Assembly (NCBI RefSeq): GCF_003400205.1 | Contig: NZ_QUQV01000001.1 | Coordinates: 558,001-622,000 of the forward strand | DNA length: 64,000 bases | Direction of reading: 5' to 3' | DNA from: Bacillus sp. HNG | GTDB lineage: Bacteria; Bacillota; Bacilli; Bacillales; Bacillaceae_L | Shown here: in pieces, positions 45,504-55,119 of the stretch | Layout of the letters: each line of letters starts with the position of its first letter | Position numbering within the stretch: the stretch's first letter is position 1 | Notes under the pieces: generated by a model | Database searches by the model: none | What the model was told of the DNA's origin: nothing | What the model saw: only the letters and a program-made list of their open reading frames with translations | Translations under genes and position numbers: made by a program

Positions 45504-45541
45504 CAAAAAAAGAAAGCATGCAAATTCTGCATGCTTTTTTC
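45504..45541. terminator. Bidirectional terminator for speA and SR1
   Basis: AAAGCATGCA/TGCATGCTTT with a 5-base loop; T-tracts on both strands (TTTTTT plus side, TTTTTTTG minus side). Confidence 0.85.
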
Positions 45542-45559
45542 ATATGTTTTTAATAAAGA

Positions 45560-45676
45560 TTAATTCTCTTCGTGATTACAATCGCAGTGGTCGCATGTTG
45601 AATAAAGTGTTGTAACCTTCTCGTATTCAAAGTGCTCGATTGTCTCGCTGCAAGTTTGACAGATGATTGTACCCAT
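45560..45676 (-). CDS. sr1P: GapA-binding peptide SR1P
   Basis: Peptide of 38 residues, MGTIICQTCSETIEHFEYEK followed by VTTLYSTCDHCDCNHEEN. Five cysteines in two clusters (CQTC; CDHCDC) suggest metal binding. B. subtilis SR1P binds GapA and by this stabilises gapA mRNA and helps RNase J1; rnjA is also in this window. AAAGGGGC lies 8 bases before the ATG. Read within SR1 RNA. Confidence 0.9.
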   Translation of the reverse strand: MGTIICQTCSETIEHFEYEKVTTLYSTCDHCDCNHEEN

Positions 45677-45713
45677 TATTCAAAGCCCCTTTCGAAAAGT
45701 AGTTTTTTCTTCA

Positions 45714-45729
45714 TTGAAAACGTTTTATG
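45714..45729. promoter_or_regulatory. cre site in the early SR1 leader
   Basis: TTGAAAACGTTTTATG: good CcpA box just downstream of the predicted SR1 start, a position for blocking transcription. Confidence 0.7.
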
Positions 45730-45742
45730 ATATGTTATTTAT

Positions 45743-45771
45743 ATAATAGTATGTCACATTTAATTAGTCAA
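45743..45771 (-). promoter_or_regulatory. SR1 promoter
   Basis: Minus strand TTGACT, 17 bases, TATTAT: five of six at both hexamers. Start expected near 45736. Confidence 0.8.
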
Positions 45772-45951
45772 TGGTTAATTGTATAACATTATTATTTTTT
45801 TATTTGTTTTTATGATTCATATTAAAAATGTATACATTTATCACAAACAATATGAAGTTGTAAGTCTTATCTGTTAAATGCTAGAATAGAAGTGAATTCA
45901 CATAGAAAAAGAGACAATAACCGAATACTTTCTGGAGTAGGAGTGAACAGT

Positions 45952-46380
45952 TTGGAAAACGCATACATAAAGCTTGTCCCTAATTCAAACGTACAACAAA
46001 TCTCACTTGATGATGTGAAAGACCTCTTTAGCTATTACACAGAAATCACAGGTAAAACTGGCAAACAGCTCAATTGGGAATACGATAACGCTGCATTCCC
46101 TTACCAAATAAAAGAAATCAATCACGAAAAACATTGGTTTTACTTAAAATCAGATCATCAAAAATACAAGGCAATCATAGTCGGTGTGGGTCAAGAAAAA
46201 ATTGTAGACGAAAATGGTGAGAATACAGATCAAAGCTATATCCAAGTCACCCTTCCTGAAATTTCAACTGCAGGTGACAAAGGAAAAGCAAACGAATTTT
46301 GTAAGTTTTTAGCTAAAAAACTTGAAGGTGAATTACACCTATTCAATGGACGGGTTATGTATTTTTACAAACGAAAATAG
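45952..46380 (+). CDS. DUF1885-type conserved protein
   Basis: Cytosolic protein of about 142 residues, which I place in DUF1885 with moderate certainty; function unknown. ENAYIKLVPNSNVQQISLDD at the start, HYWFYLK-like KHWFYLKSDHQKYKAIIVGV near 65, and EFCKFLAKKLEGELHLFNGR at the end. AGGAG lies 7 bases before the TTG at 45952; GTG at 45943 is a poorer choice. Divergent from SR1, sharing a 210-base gap. Confidence 0.75.
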   Translation: MENAYIKLVPNSNVQQISLDDVKDLFSYYTEITGKTGKQLNWEYDNAAFPYQIKEINHEKHWFYLKSDHQKYKAIIVGVGQEKIVDENGENTDQSYIQVTLPEISTAGDKGKANEFCKFLAKKLEGELHLFNGRVMYFYKRK

Positions 46381-46386
46381 GAAAAT

Positions 46387-46424
46387 AAAAATAGACCATA
46401 TCCTACAGATGTGGTCTATTTTTT
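46387..46424. terminator. Terminator between the DUF1885 gene and the small membrane protein
   Basis: AAAAATAGACCA/TGGTCTATTTTT, 13-base loop; T-runs both ways. The stop of the convergent gene overlaps the edge. Confidence 0.85.
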
Positions 46425-46662
46425 ACGTGAGGAACCAAAACACTTTTTCAAACGAGAAAAAGCAAAAAAATGAGATTGCTGTTATCAGTAAGGATCCTTT
46501 TCGCGTTAAACCGATTTTAGTAGCGATTACGAAGGCGATATAACAAAAAATAATCAATAATACACCTCTAGCAAGCAGGCTATCAGATCCTGACAACCAT
46601 GTCACCAATGAAAAAGTACTCCAAATTAAAACCTGGATCAACCCAATTACATATACCCTCAT
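46423..46662 (-). CDS. Small membrane protein, 79 residues
   Basis: Three hydrophobic helices (about 4-22, 31-50, 57-76), no conserved motif recognised. GAGAG lies 7 bases before the ATG. Monocistronic, at the end of a stretch where B. subtilis differs. The following gap to 46971 is AT-rich and shows no feature I can support. Confidence 0.6.
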   Translation of the reverse strand: MRVYVIGLIQVLIWSTFSLVTWLSGSDSLLARGVLLIIFCYIAFVIATKIGLTRKGSLLITAISFFCFFSFEKVFWFLT

Positions 46663-46971
46663 TAGAAAACTCTCCTTTTATTTACAATAAAAGAACATAA
46701 ACTAAGAAAGCAGCTTCTCAAATTGCTACGTCTTTTCCCAAAATGGTGTGAGAACAAGCTTGTCTTCTATAAATTTCTGTTTACTATATTAATTAATATG
46801 CACAGATAGATGGTAGTATTTTTCATTTTTGTAACAAATCGATTACATCGGAAAGAATTTTTAGAATACATGATAAAATGAATTGGAATGAAAAAATAGG
46901 TGTTTTGTATTACTTTTATTAGCTGTAAAGACCTATCCATTTGACTATTTTATGGAAGAGTGATTATTAAA

Positions 46972-47349
46972 ATGAAAGCCTATACTCTAATCATACTTTC
47001 TTTTTTTATACTTTCCTCGTGTTCTTCGTACAAGGCACAGCCGCCAATACCGAAAACCGATGAAAAACAAATTATCTTTTTTTCGGATGAGGATAATCTG
47101 CGTAATGAAAGCAGCTACTATGATGCTCTACTGGAACTTAAGAATAAATACCCAACAGAAATCGCAAACATGAAAGTTGTTTCTTCTGAAGATAATAGAC
47201 TTTATACGAAGTATCAGATTGAAACATATCCATCTTTATTAATTGTTCAACAAGATAAAGTCCTTCAAAAAATTGAAGGTAATGTAGACAAAGACGAAAT
47301 AATCACTCCTCTAGAAAACGTATTATCTTCTTCGGCAAGTTCAAAATAA
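46972..47349 (+). CDS. Thioredoxin-fold lipoprotein without CXXC
   Basis: Lipoprotein of about 125 residues: signal peptide, lipobox LSSC (Cys near 17), then a thioredoxin-like domain (about 35-120). The cis-proline strand TYPSLLIVQQDKVLQKIEG is typical of thioredoxins, but where CXXC should follow the first strand (IIFFSDEDNLRNES) there is no cysteine, so it cannot act as a redox enzyme of that type. ATG at 46972 chosen; the GGAAGAG site is 12 bases upstream, somewhat far. Confidence 0.7.
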   Translation: MKAYTLIILSFFILSSCSSYKAQPPIPKTDEKQIIFFSDEDNLRNESSYYDALLELKNKYPTEIANMKVVSSEDNRLYTKYQIETYPSLLIVQQDKVLQKIEGNVDKDEIITPLENVLSSSASSK

Positions 47350-47383
47350 GAATGAATAGCAGCCTGAAACTAGATTTAGGTAG

Positions 47384-47417
47384 CAAAAAAATCGCCCCAA
47401 AAAGGGGCGATTTTTTT
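47384..47417. terminator. Bidirectional terminator between the lipoprotein gene and pdhD
   Basis: AAAAAAATCGCCCC/GGGGCGATTTTTTT with a 5-base A loop, a very strong hairpin ending the pdh operon. Confidence 0.92.
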
Positions 47418-47424
47418 ATAATCA

Positions 47425-48834
47425 TTATTTTACAATATGAATTGGAGTACCTAGAGCAACTTCTGCTGCTTCCATTGTAATTTCACCAAGAGTTGGATGA
47501 GCATGAATAGTCATAGCGATATCTTCAGCTGTCATTCCAGCTTCAACAGCTAGACCTAATTCAGAAATAATATCTGACGCACTTTCACCAGCTACTTGTG
47601 CACCGATTAGAAGTCCATCTTCTTTACGAGTAATGAGCTTCACAAAACCATCGGTTGCTTCAAGAGCAAGTGCGCGACCGTTTGCTGCATAAGGGAACTT
47701 AGCTGCCACGATTTCAATTCCTTCTTCTTTAGCTTGCTGCTCAGTGTAACCAACAGTAGCAAGTTCTGGTTCAGAGAACACAACTGCAGGAATTCCTAAG
47801 TAGTCAATTTCAGATGGGTGACCAGCGATTGCTTCCGCAGCAATTTTACCTTCATATGATGCTTTGTGTGCTAATTGAGGTCCTGGAACAATATCACCGA
47901 TTGCGTAGATATTGCTTACGCTTGTACGGCATTGTTTATCAATCTCAATTACGCCTCTTTCATTCATTTTAACACCAGCAAGCTCTAAACCAAGCTCATC
48001 AGTATTAGGACGACGTCCAACCATTACGAATACATAATCTGCATCGATTGATTGTTCTTCACCTTTTGTTTCATATTTCACTGTTACGCCATTTTCAGTT
48101 TCTTCTACACCTTTAGCTAACGCTTTTGTGATGATTTCTGCACCTTTTTTCTTTAGGTTCTTCTTCACAAGTGTAGTCATTTGCTTTTCAAAACCAAGAA
48201 GGATGTCATCTGCTCCTTCTAAGATTGTTACTTGTGATCCAAAGTTTGCATAAGCGCCACCAAGCTCAATACCGATAACACCGCCACCGATAATAACGAT
48301 TTTTTCTGGTACTTCTTTAAGCCCTAATGCACCTGTTGAATCAAGTACACGTTTTGAATATTTAAAAGATGGTATCTCGATTGGACGAGATCCAGTAGCA
48401 ATGATTGCGTTTTTGAAATTGTAAGTTTGTGCAGAGTTTTCACTCATTACACGTAAAGAGTTTCCATCAACGAAATATGCTTCGCCTTGAACAACATCAA
48501 CTTTGTTACCTTTAAGTAGTCCTGAAACTCCACCAGTTAATTTCTTAACAACACCATCTTTAAATGCTTGAACTTTTGAAAAGTCAAGTGTAACATTTTC
48601 AGCTTTGATTCCCATTGAATCAGAATGTTTAGCTGTTTCAAAACGGTGCCCTGCAGAGATTAATGCCTTAGATGGGATACATCCAACGTTAAGACATACA
48701 CCACCAACAGTGCCTTTTTCTACAATGGTAACTTTTTGTCCTAGTTGGGCTGCTCGTATAGCTGCAACATACCCACCAGGTCCAGCACCAATGACTATTG
48801 TGTCTGTTTCAATCGGGAAATCTCCTACTACCAT
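47425..48834 (-). CDS. pdhD: Dihydrolipoyl dehydrogenase (E3)
   Basis: FAD enzyme that reoxidises the lipoyl groups of E2 and makes NADH; 469 residues. FAD site [17 protein letters not shown], redox pair [15 protein letters not shown] (Cys near 46/51), NAD site [15 protein letters not shown], catalytic HAHPTLGE near 445. Six bases after pdhC. It may also serve other 2-oxoacid complexes. Confidence 0.97.
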   Translation of the reverse strand: MVVGDFPIETDTIVIGAGPGGYVAAIRAAQLGQKVTIVEKGTVGGVCLNVGCIPSKALISAGHRFETAKHSDSMGIKAENVTLDFSKVQAFKDGVVKKLTGGVSGLLKGNKVDVVQGEAYFVDGNSLRVMSENSAQTYNFKNAIIATGSRPIEIPSFKYSKRVLDSTGALGLKEVPEKIVIIGGGVIGIELGGAYANFGSQVTILEGADDILLGFEKQMTTLVKKNLKKKGAEIITKALAKGVEETENGVTVKYETKGEEQSIDADYVFVMVGRRPNTDELGLELAGVKMNERGVIEIDKQCRTSVSNIYAIGDIVPGPQLAHKASYEGKIAAEAIAGHPSEIDYLGIPAVVFSEPELATVGYTEQQAKEEGIEIVAAKFPYAANGRALALEATDGFVKLITRKEDGLLIGAQVAGESASDIISELGLAVEAGMTAEDIAMTIHAHPTLGEITMEAAEVALGTPIHIVK

Positions 48835-48840
48835 GTTGAA

Positions 48841-50136
48841 TTACGCCTCCATTAATAATAATTGTGGATCATTTAACAAACGTTTGATTTGGTTGAGTGC
48901 GTTTTGTGCAGTAGCACCATCAATCATACGGTGGTCAAAGCTTAATGATAAAGCAAGAACTGGAGCTACAACAATTTCACCATTTTTAACAACCGGCTTC
49001 TCAGCAATTCGTCCTACTCCTAAGATCGCAACCTCAGGGTGATTAATAACTGGAGTAAACCATTGTCCACCAGCTGAACCAATATTACTAATAGTACATG
49101 AAGCACCCTTCATTTCATCTGGAGCAAGCTTACCATCACGAGCTTTACCTGCTAATTCATTAATTTCATTTGAGATACTGAAGATAGATTTACGATCCGC
49201 ATCTTTTACAACCGGAACAAGTAGACCTTTTTCTGTATCTGCAGCAATACCAATATTGTAGTAGTGCTTATGAATAATTTCGTTAGTAGCATCATCAAGT
49301 GATGTATTTAACGCAGGGAAATCACGTAGCGCTGCTGTTAATGCTTTAACGATATATGGTAGGTATGTTAATTTAATACCTTTTTCAGCTGCGACAGCTT
49401 TGAATTTCTTACGGTGTGCAACCAACTCTGTTACATCTACTTCGTCCATTAAAGTAACGTGTGGAGCAGTATGTTTTGAGTTAACCATAGCCTTAGCAAT
49501 TGCCTTACGGATTCCACTCATCTTTTCACGAGTCTCTGGATATGTGCCCGCAGGAATTGGTTGTTTTGCAGGAGCTTTTTCTGCTTCTTGAGTAGCTGCA
49601 GCTGGAGCTTCGGTCGCTGGTGTTTCTGTAGCAACTGGTGCACCGCCAGAAATAAACGCATCAATATCCGACTTCATTATTCTACCATTATCACCGCTTC
49701 CTGCAACCTTTTTGATATCCACGCCTTTTTCACGTGCATATTTACGAACAGAAGGCATTGCGATAATACGACGGTTTTCATCAACATCTGCTGCAGGTGC
49801 AGTTGCTTCTGATGTAGTCGCTGCTGGTTGTTCAGCTTGAGCTTCTTCTTTAGGAGCTTCCTCAGTTTCATCACCTTTAAATTGAAGGTCCTCATATCCA
49901 GGAGCATCAAATTTAATTAGTGTATCTCCTACAATTGCAACAGTACCTTCTTCTACAAGTACTTCTAGTACTTTACCTTTAACAGGAGAAGGAATTTCTA
50001 CTACTGCTTTATCATTTTGGACCTCACAAAGAACATCGTCCTCATTTACTTCATCGCCTGGTTTTACAAACCATTTTACGATTTCACCTTCATGGATACC
50101 TTCACCGATATCTGGCAACTTAAATTCAAATGCCAC
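48841..50136 (-). CDS. pdhC: Pyruvate dehydrogenase E2, dihydrolipoamide acetyltransferase
   Basis: Core of the Pdh complex, 431 residues. Single lipoyl domain (1-80; lipoyl Lys in [11 protein letters not shown] near 44), Ala/Pro/Glu-rich linker, E1/E3-binding domain (about 125-165; [20 protein letters not shown]), second Ala/Pro linker, catalytic domain (about 205-431) ending with the active-site [12 protein letters not shown]. The one-lipoyl layout suits Firmicutes. A 179-base gap with hairpins separates it from pdhB. Confidence 0.97.
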   Translation of the reverse strand: MAFEFKLPDIGEGIHEGEIVKWFVKPGDEVNEDDVLCEVQNDKAVVEIPSPVKGKVLEVLVEEGTVAIVGDTLIKFDAPGYEDLQFKGDETEEAPKEEAQAEQPAATTSEATAPAADVDENRRIIAMPSVRKYAREKGVDIKKVAGSGDNGRIMKSDIDAFISGGAPVATETPATEAPAAATQEAEKAPAKQPIPAGTYPETREKMSGIRKAIAKAMVNSKHTAPHVTLMDEVDVTELVAHRKKFKAVAAEKGIKLTYLPYIVKALTAALRDFPALNTSLDDATNEIIHKHYYNIGIAADTEKGLLVPVVKDADRKSIFSISNEINELAGKARDGKLAPDEMKGASCTISNIGSAGGQWFTPVINHPEVAILGVGRIAEKPVVKNGEIVVAPVLALSLSFDHRMIDGATAQNALNQIKRLLNDPQLLLMEA

Positions 50137-50170
50137 GGTTTTCGCCTCCTAAAATAATTAGTTTCATGAT

Positions 50171-50271
50171 TCTCACCTCTATAAAAGATGTGAGATTTTC
50201 GCTGAATAAAGTTAAATATGCCCTGGTGTACGGCTCTACATATGATGTAATCAATCTTATCCTGTACACCA
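50171..50271 (-). other. Intercistronic hairpins between pdhB and pdhC
   Basis: TGGTGTAC/GTACACCA (50224-50271) and TCTCAC-TCT/AGA-GTGAGA (50171-50195). Neither has a U-tract. They could protect or expose the pdhB 3' end after cleavage, and help set the E1 to E2 ratio; a promoter for pdhCD in this gap is also possible but not seen. Confidence 0.55.
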
Positions 50272-50315
50272 AAGGCTGTTCTTAGGTAATAAGGAAATAT
50301 TATTCCTCTGTATAA

Positions 50316-51293
50316 TTAGAAGTTCAATACTTTCTTAGCTGTTTCCAATACATCCTTGAAGTTTGGTAACCAAACTGACTCTGCTTGTGAGAATGGATAT
50401 ACAGTATCAGGTGCAGCTACACGTAATACTGGTGCTTCTAAGCTTAAAATTGCACGATCATTGATTTCAGCTACTACGTTTGCTGCAATACCAGCTTGCT
50501 TTTGAGCCTCTTGAACAACAATTGCGCGTCCTGTTTTTTCAACAGAAGCAATGATTGTAGGAATATCTAATGGGCTAACAGTACGTAGGTCAATAACCTC
50601 AGCAGAAATGCCCTCTTTTTCCAATTCAGTTGCAGCTTTTAAGCATTCATGTACCATTGCACCATAAGAAATCATAGTAAGGTCAGTACCTTCACGCTTC
50701 ACTTCAGCTTTTCCAAGCTCAATTGTGTATTCTTCCTCAGGAACTTCCTGGCGGAATGAACGATAAAGCTTCATGTGCTCTAGGAATACAACAGGGTCAT
50801 TATCACGAATAGCTGCAATTAGTAGTCCTTTTGCATCGTATGGTGTAGATGGAATAACAACCTTCACACCAGGCTGTTGAGCAATTAGACCTTCTAAGCT
50901 ATCTGCGTGAAGTTCTGGAGTATGTACCCCACCACCAAATGGTGAACGAATCGTTACTGGAGCAGTGTAGCGACCACCTGAACGATAACGCATACGAGCT
51001 AATTGACCACTAATGGAATCCATTACTTCGTATACAAATCCGAAGAATTGGATTTCTGGTACTGGACGGTAGCCCTGTAAGCTTAAACCAACTGCAAGCC
51101 CACCAATACCTGATTCAGCAAGTGGTGTATCAAATACACGATCTTCACCGAATTCAGCTTGTAGGCCTTCAGTAGCACGGAACACGCCGCCGTTAACTCC
51201 AACGTCTTCACCGAAAACTAAGACATCTGGGTTATTTTTTAATTCTGTGCGTAACGCATCAGTGATTGCTTGAATCATTGTCATTTGCGCCAT
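50316..51293 (-). CDS. pdhB: Pyruvate dehydrogenase E1 beta subunit
   Basis: Beta subunit of E1, 325 residues, forming the thiamine diphosphate site with Pdh[20 protein letters not shown] near 27, [19 protein letters not shown] (contains the Glu that activates the thiazolium) and [17 protein letters not shown] near 122. Three bases after pdhA, so coupled. Confidence 0.97.
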   Translation of the reverse strand: MAQMTMIQAITDALRTELKNNPDVLVFGEDVGVNGGVFRATEGLQAEFGEDRVFDTPLAESGIGGLAVGLSLQGYRPVPEIQFFGFVYEVMDSISGQLARMRYRSGGRYTAPVTIRSPFGGGVHTPELHADSLEGLIAQQPGVKVVIPSTPYDAKGLLIAAIRDNDPVVFLEHMKLYRSFRQEVPEEEYTIELGKAEVKREGTDLTMISYGAMVHECLKAATELEKEGISAEVIDLRTVSPLDIPTIIASVEKTGRAIVVQEAQKQAGIAANVVAEINDRAILSLEAPVLRVAAPDTVYPFSQAESVWLPNFKDVLETAKKVLNF

Positions 51294-51296
51294 GGC

Positions 51297-52430
<1,134 letters not shown>

Positions 52431-52654
52431 CTATTTTCTTATTCGAATGCGCCCTCGTGATTTTCACCAAGGTGCTTCAACTTTATTATGGCGAAATAGC
52501 CATTTATAAAGTTTGGAATGATACAAAACATACAGCATTAGGTTACCCAAAAATATATCTTTTCAAAGACATTTTTTGTCCCTGTGGACATGGTCTTTAG
52601 TTGTAATGACTTTCAGTAATGCTCGAAAAGCATATTCTGTTTCCTAAATGAAGC

Positions 52655-52687
52655 TGTATTAATTATTTTGGTAAAGCAATTAATACA
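52655..52687 (-). other. Hairpin in the pdhA leader
   Basis: TGTATTAATT/AATTAATACA, ten perfect pairs around a 13-base loop, between the probable promoter and pdhA. No T-run follows. The rest of 52407-52654 shows no structure I can support. Confidence 0.5.
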
Positions 52688-52708
52688 ACTGCTCTCTATC
52701 CATTTCCA

Positions 52709-52737
52709 AGTTTACAACAATGAAAGTGAGTCGTCAA
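52709..52737 (-). promoter_or_regulatory. Probable pdhA promoter
   Basis: Minus strand TTGACG, 17 bases, TAAACT: good -35, fair -10. Start near 52702, so the untranslated leader is about 295 bases. Confidence 0.6.
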
Positions 52738-52897
52738 ATTGTTTGTTTACTGTTTTATTTCTTGTCCACAAAAAGTTTTGCCTTGGAATTCTTATCCATT
52801 TTCAAAAACTGTACCAGTACACATTTATCGTCTGTATCATAAAAAATGAAAAATATTAAGATGTTTTCAACTCAAAAACCTTAAAAACAACAATAGA

Positions 52898-52925
52898 AAA
52901 GGACTACCAGCATTGGTAGCCCTTT
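52898..52925 (-). terminator. Terminator of ykyA
   Basis: AAAGG-CTACC/GGTAG-CCTTT with one mismatch, followed on the minus strand by TTTTCTATTG and a distal T-run. Confidence 0.8.
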
Positions 52926-52936
52926 CATCATGTGTA

Positions 52937-53608
52937 TTATTCTTCCTCTTTAAAAACAACCTCTAGTCCTGCTTTTTTATAAAATGAAACCTTTGCATTG
53001 TTGTACTGGTCAGTAAGTTTATTAAACGACTCGTTTGCCGCAACCACTTTTTCATAGGTCTCATTAATGAGATTGATTTGTTGTTCCAGTTCTTCTAATG
53101 TTAATTCTTCATTTTGAAACATCTCATATAACTTTTTATCATATCCAATAGCTTCAGTATAAGAAGTATATAATTCCTCATAGCTTTCATAACGCTGATT
53201 CATCACCGAAACTAAAGCATCTGCTTCTTCCTTTACACTTTCTTCTTTTATCTCAGAAACAAAGGAATCAATTTTTTGAAACTCCTTTTTAGAATCTTTG
53301 ATACTTTCATGTTCATTGTTAATTCTTGTTTCACGTTCAGACACAATATCTAGGGCTTCTTTAGATAATGTAACGATTTGATCAAATTCTTTCATTCCCA
53401 ATGTTAAAATTTCATCGTAAAGTTCTTTTTCTCTTTTCTCCAATTCGACTAATGGGTCTTGTTGTTCTTCAAAGTCCTTTTCAACAGCAACAACTTTTTC
53501 TAAGGTCTCATAAATTTGTTCTTCAGGTGATGGTCCATTCATGCATCCCATTAAGAGAAAAATCATACAAAGTAAAACAAATGACAGTTTAAACGTTTTA
53601 TTTTTCAC
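52937..53608 (-). CDS. ykyA: YkyA family lipoprotein
   Basis: Lipoprotein of 223 residues: lipobox LLMGC (Cys near 22), then a long helical, Glu/Lys-rich coiled coil to the end. YkyA is annotated as a putative cell-wall binding lipoprotein; its function is unknown. MNGPSPEEQIYETLEKVVAV after the Cys is typical. Between pdhA and def as in B. subtilis. Confidence 0.85.
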   Translation of the reverse strand: MKNKTFKLSFVLLCMIFLLMGCMNGPSPEEQIYETLEKVVAVEKDFEEQQDPLVELEKREKELYDEILTLGMKEFDQIVTLSKEALDIVSERETRINNEHESIKDSKKEFQKIDSFVSEIKEESVKEEADALVSVMNQRYESYEELYTSYTEAIGYDKKLYEMFQNEELTLEELEQQINLINETYEKVVAANESFNKLTDQYNNAKVSFYKKAGLEVVFKEEE

Positions 53609-53810
53609 GATCTGTTCCCCCTTAGCTACTTACAATATACTATATAATAATATGTTTTCATAACATAAATTTTGGGTTTAGGATTTATTTTATTATATTT
53701 AGTTGTCCTAAGTTTAGAACAAGGTTGTCCTCTTCTTTTTGTATTTCAAAAACATGAGACCTTTGTTAAACTAAAACTACAAAAAGCATCAAGAGCAGGA
53801 AGTGATAACA

Positions 53811-54362
53811 TTGATTACAATGGAAAATATAATCCGCGAAGGGCACCCAACATTGCGTCAAATGGCAAAAGAAGTTGCTTTACCTCCATCGCCTGAAGAC
53901 CGAAAAATCTTGGAAGAGCTCCTTGAGTATGTAAAAAACAGTCAAGACCCAGAAATAGCCGAAAAATATGGATTAAGACCTGGAATTGGGCTTGCTGCAC
54001 CACAGATTAATGTATCAAAGCGTATGATTGCAGTTCATTTAATAGAAGATGATGTGCTTTATAGCTTTGCTTTGTTCAATCCTAAGATTATCAGTCATTC
54101 TGTTAAAAAGAGCTATCTAACAGCAGGTGAGGGTTGTTTATCTGTTGACCGCGCTGTACCAGGCTATGTTCCTCGTTATGCAAAAATCAAGGTCAAAGGA
54201 ACTAATTTAGATGGCGAAGAAATCATTGTAGATCTTAAAGGTCTTCCAGCGATTTGTTTTCAGCATGAGATTGATCATTTAAATGGGGTAATGTTTTATG
54301 ATCATATTAATATGGAGAATCCTTTTACAGAGCCAGAAAACGCCATTCCAATTGAACGTTAA
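53811..54362 (+). CDS. def: Peptide deformylase
   Basis: Removes the formyl group from new proteins; iron or zinc enzyme of about 183 residues, the long Gram-positive (type 2) form, like B. subtilis DefB/YkrB. The three motifs are intact: GIGLAAPQI (near 59), EGCLSVD (near 110) and HEIDHLNG (near 154). TTG at 53811 gives MITMEN as in relatives, with AGGA 10 bases upstream; ATG at 53820 is possible. Monocistronic. Confidence 0.93.
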   Translation: MITMENIIREGHPTLRQMAKEVALPPSPEDRKILEELLEYVKNSQDPEIAEKYGLRPGIGLAAPQINVSKRMIAVHLIEDDVLYSFALFNPKIISHSVKKSYLTAGEGCLSVDRAVPGYVPRYAKIKVKGTNLDGEEIIVDLKGLPAICFQHEIDHLNGVMFYDHINMENPFTEPENAIPIER

Positions 54363-54367
54363 AATTG

Positions 54368-54405
54368 AAAGTATCGATGTGCACAGCATGTCGATGCTTT
54401 TTTTG
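54368..54405 (+). terminator. Terminator of def
   Basis: AAAG-TATCGA/TCGAT-GCTTT (one G-T pair) with an inner TGTGCACA palindrome, then T7. Confidence 0.8.
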
Positions 54406-54523
54406 TTGTTTCCAGTATTTTTCCATGATAAACATCCTTTTTTTCCACATACTAAGGACAAACTTAAAACCATCGCATCGTTTTTGAAATGTTTAAAGTC
54501 AGTGAAAAAAGGAGATGATAGTC

Positions 54524-54595
54524 ATGCTAAAAAAGTTACGGGAGAAATTAATAAAACAATGGCAGGATTTATTGAAAAGGAAGTCGATTGCGTAA
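54524..54595 (+). CDS. Small basic amphipathic peptide, 23 residues
   Basis: MLKKLREKLIKQWQDLLKRK plus SIA. AAAGGAG lies 8 bases before the ATG, a near-ideal site, and the sequence fits an amphipathic cationic helix. It may be a small basic protein like those of the Fbp type or a membrane-binding peptide; I recognise no family with certainty. A GGGTCCTTCG/CGGAGGGCTC hairpin at 54617-54641 follows without U-tract. Gap 54642-54900 is AT-rich and should hold the rpoY promoter (TATAAT at 54681 and 54855). Confidence 0.6.
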   Translation: MLKKLREKLIKQWQDLLKRKSIA

Positions 54596-54903
54596 TTCAT
54601 TAAAGTCATTAAAGAGAAAGACGATAGGGTCCTTCGTGTTTCGGAGGGCTCGTTATGTACTACAATTAATATTAATGGTATAATACATTTTTAGGTGTAC
54701 GGTGGATTAATCTTCATTTCCCAATTCGTTTTATCCGAAAATTTATAGTCTTTCCCCTTAGACTACCCCCTCTTTTTACCTATTAGGTATACATTTGATA
54801 ATAAATATTTAGGAAAAGTAAGAAAAAACATGAAAATCATGTTATATTTTTATATAATAGAAAAAGTTACTCTAACTTTCGGAAATTAAGGAGAGATTTG
54901 GCA

Positions 54904-55113
54904 ATGATTTTTAAAGTTTACTACCAAGAAGATGCTTATGAAGTTCCTGTAAGAGAAAATACAAAAACGATGTTTATTGAAGCAGAATCTCAAGTTGAGG
55001 TTCGCCAAAAATTAAAGGAACGGAAAATTAACATTGAATATATTCAACGGGTGGAAGGGGCCTATCTTGAATATGAAAAACTAAATGAAGATTATAAAGT
55101 ATTGGAGATTTGA
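54904..55113 (+). CDS. rpoY: RNA polymerase epsilon subunit RpoY
   Basis: Small RNA polymerase subunit of Firmicutes (YkzG), 69 residues; it resembles the phage inhibitor Gp2 and binds near the beta' jaw. [19 protein letters not shown] and [20 protein letters not shown] are conserved. AAGGAG lies 8 bases before the ATG at 54904. It precedes rnjA by 6 bases, the standard pair. Confidence 0.95.
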   Translation: MIFKVYYQEDAYEVPVRENTKTMFIEAESQVEVRQKLKERKINIEYIQRVEGAYLEYEKLNEDYKVLEI

Positions 55114-55119
55114 TGAATG

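Larger units (their letters stand above)
45504..45736 (-). ncRNA. SR1 dual-function regulatory RNA
   Basis: About 230 bases from a sigma A promoter (start near 45736) to the shared terminator. It encodes SR1P and stands beside speA, as SR1 does in B. subtilis, where it also base-pairs with ahrC mRNA and is repressed by CcpN and CcpA. A cre lies at about +8 to +23. I assign it by the peptide, position and promoter; the pairing region was not checked. Confidence 0.8.
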
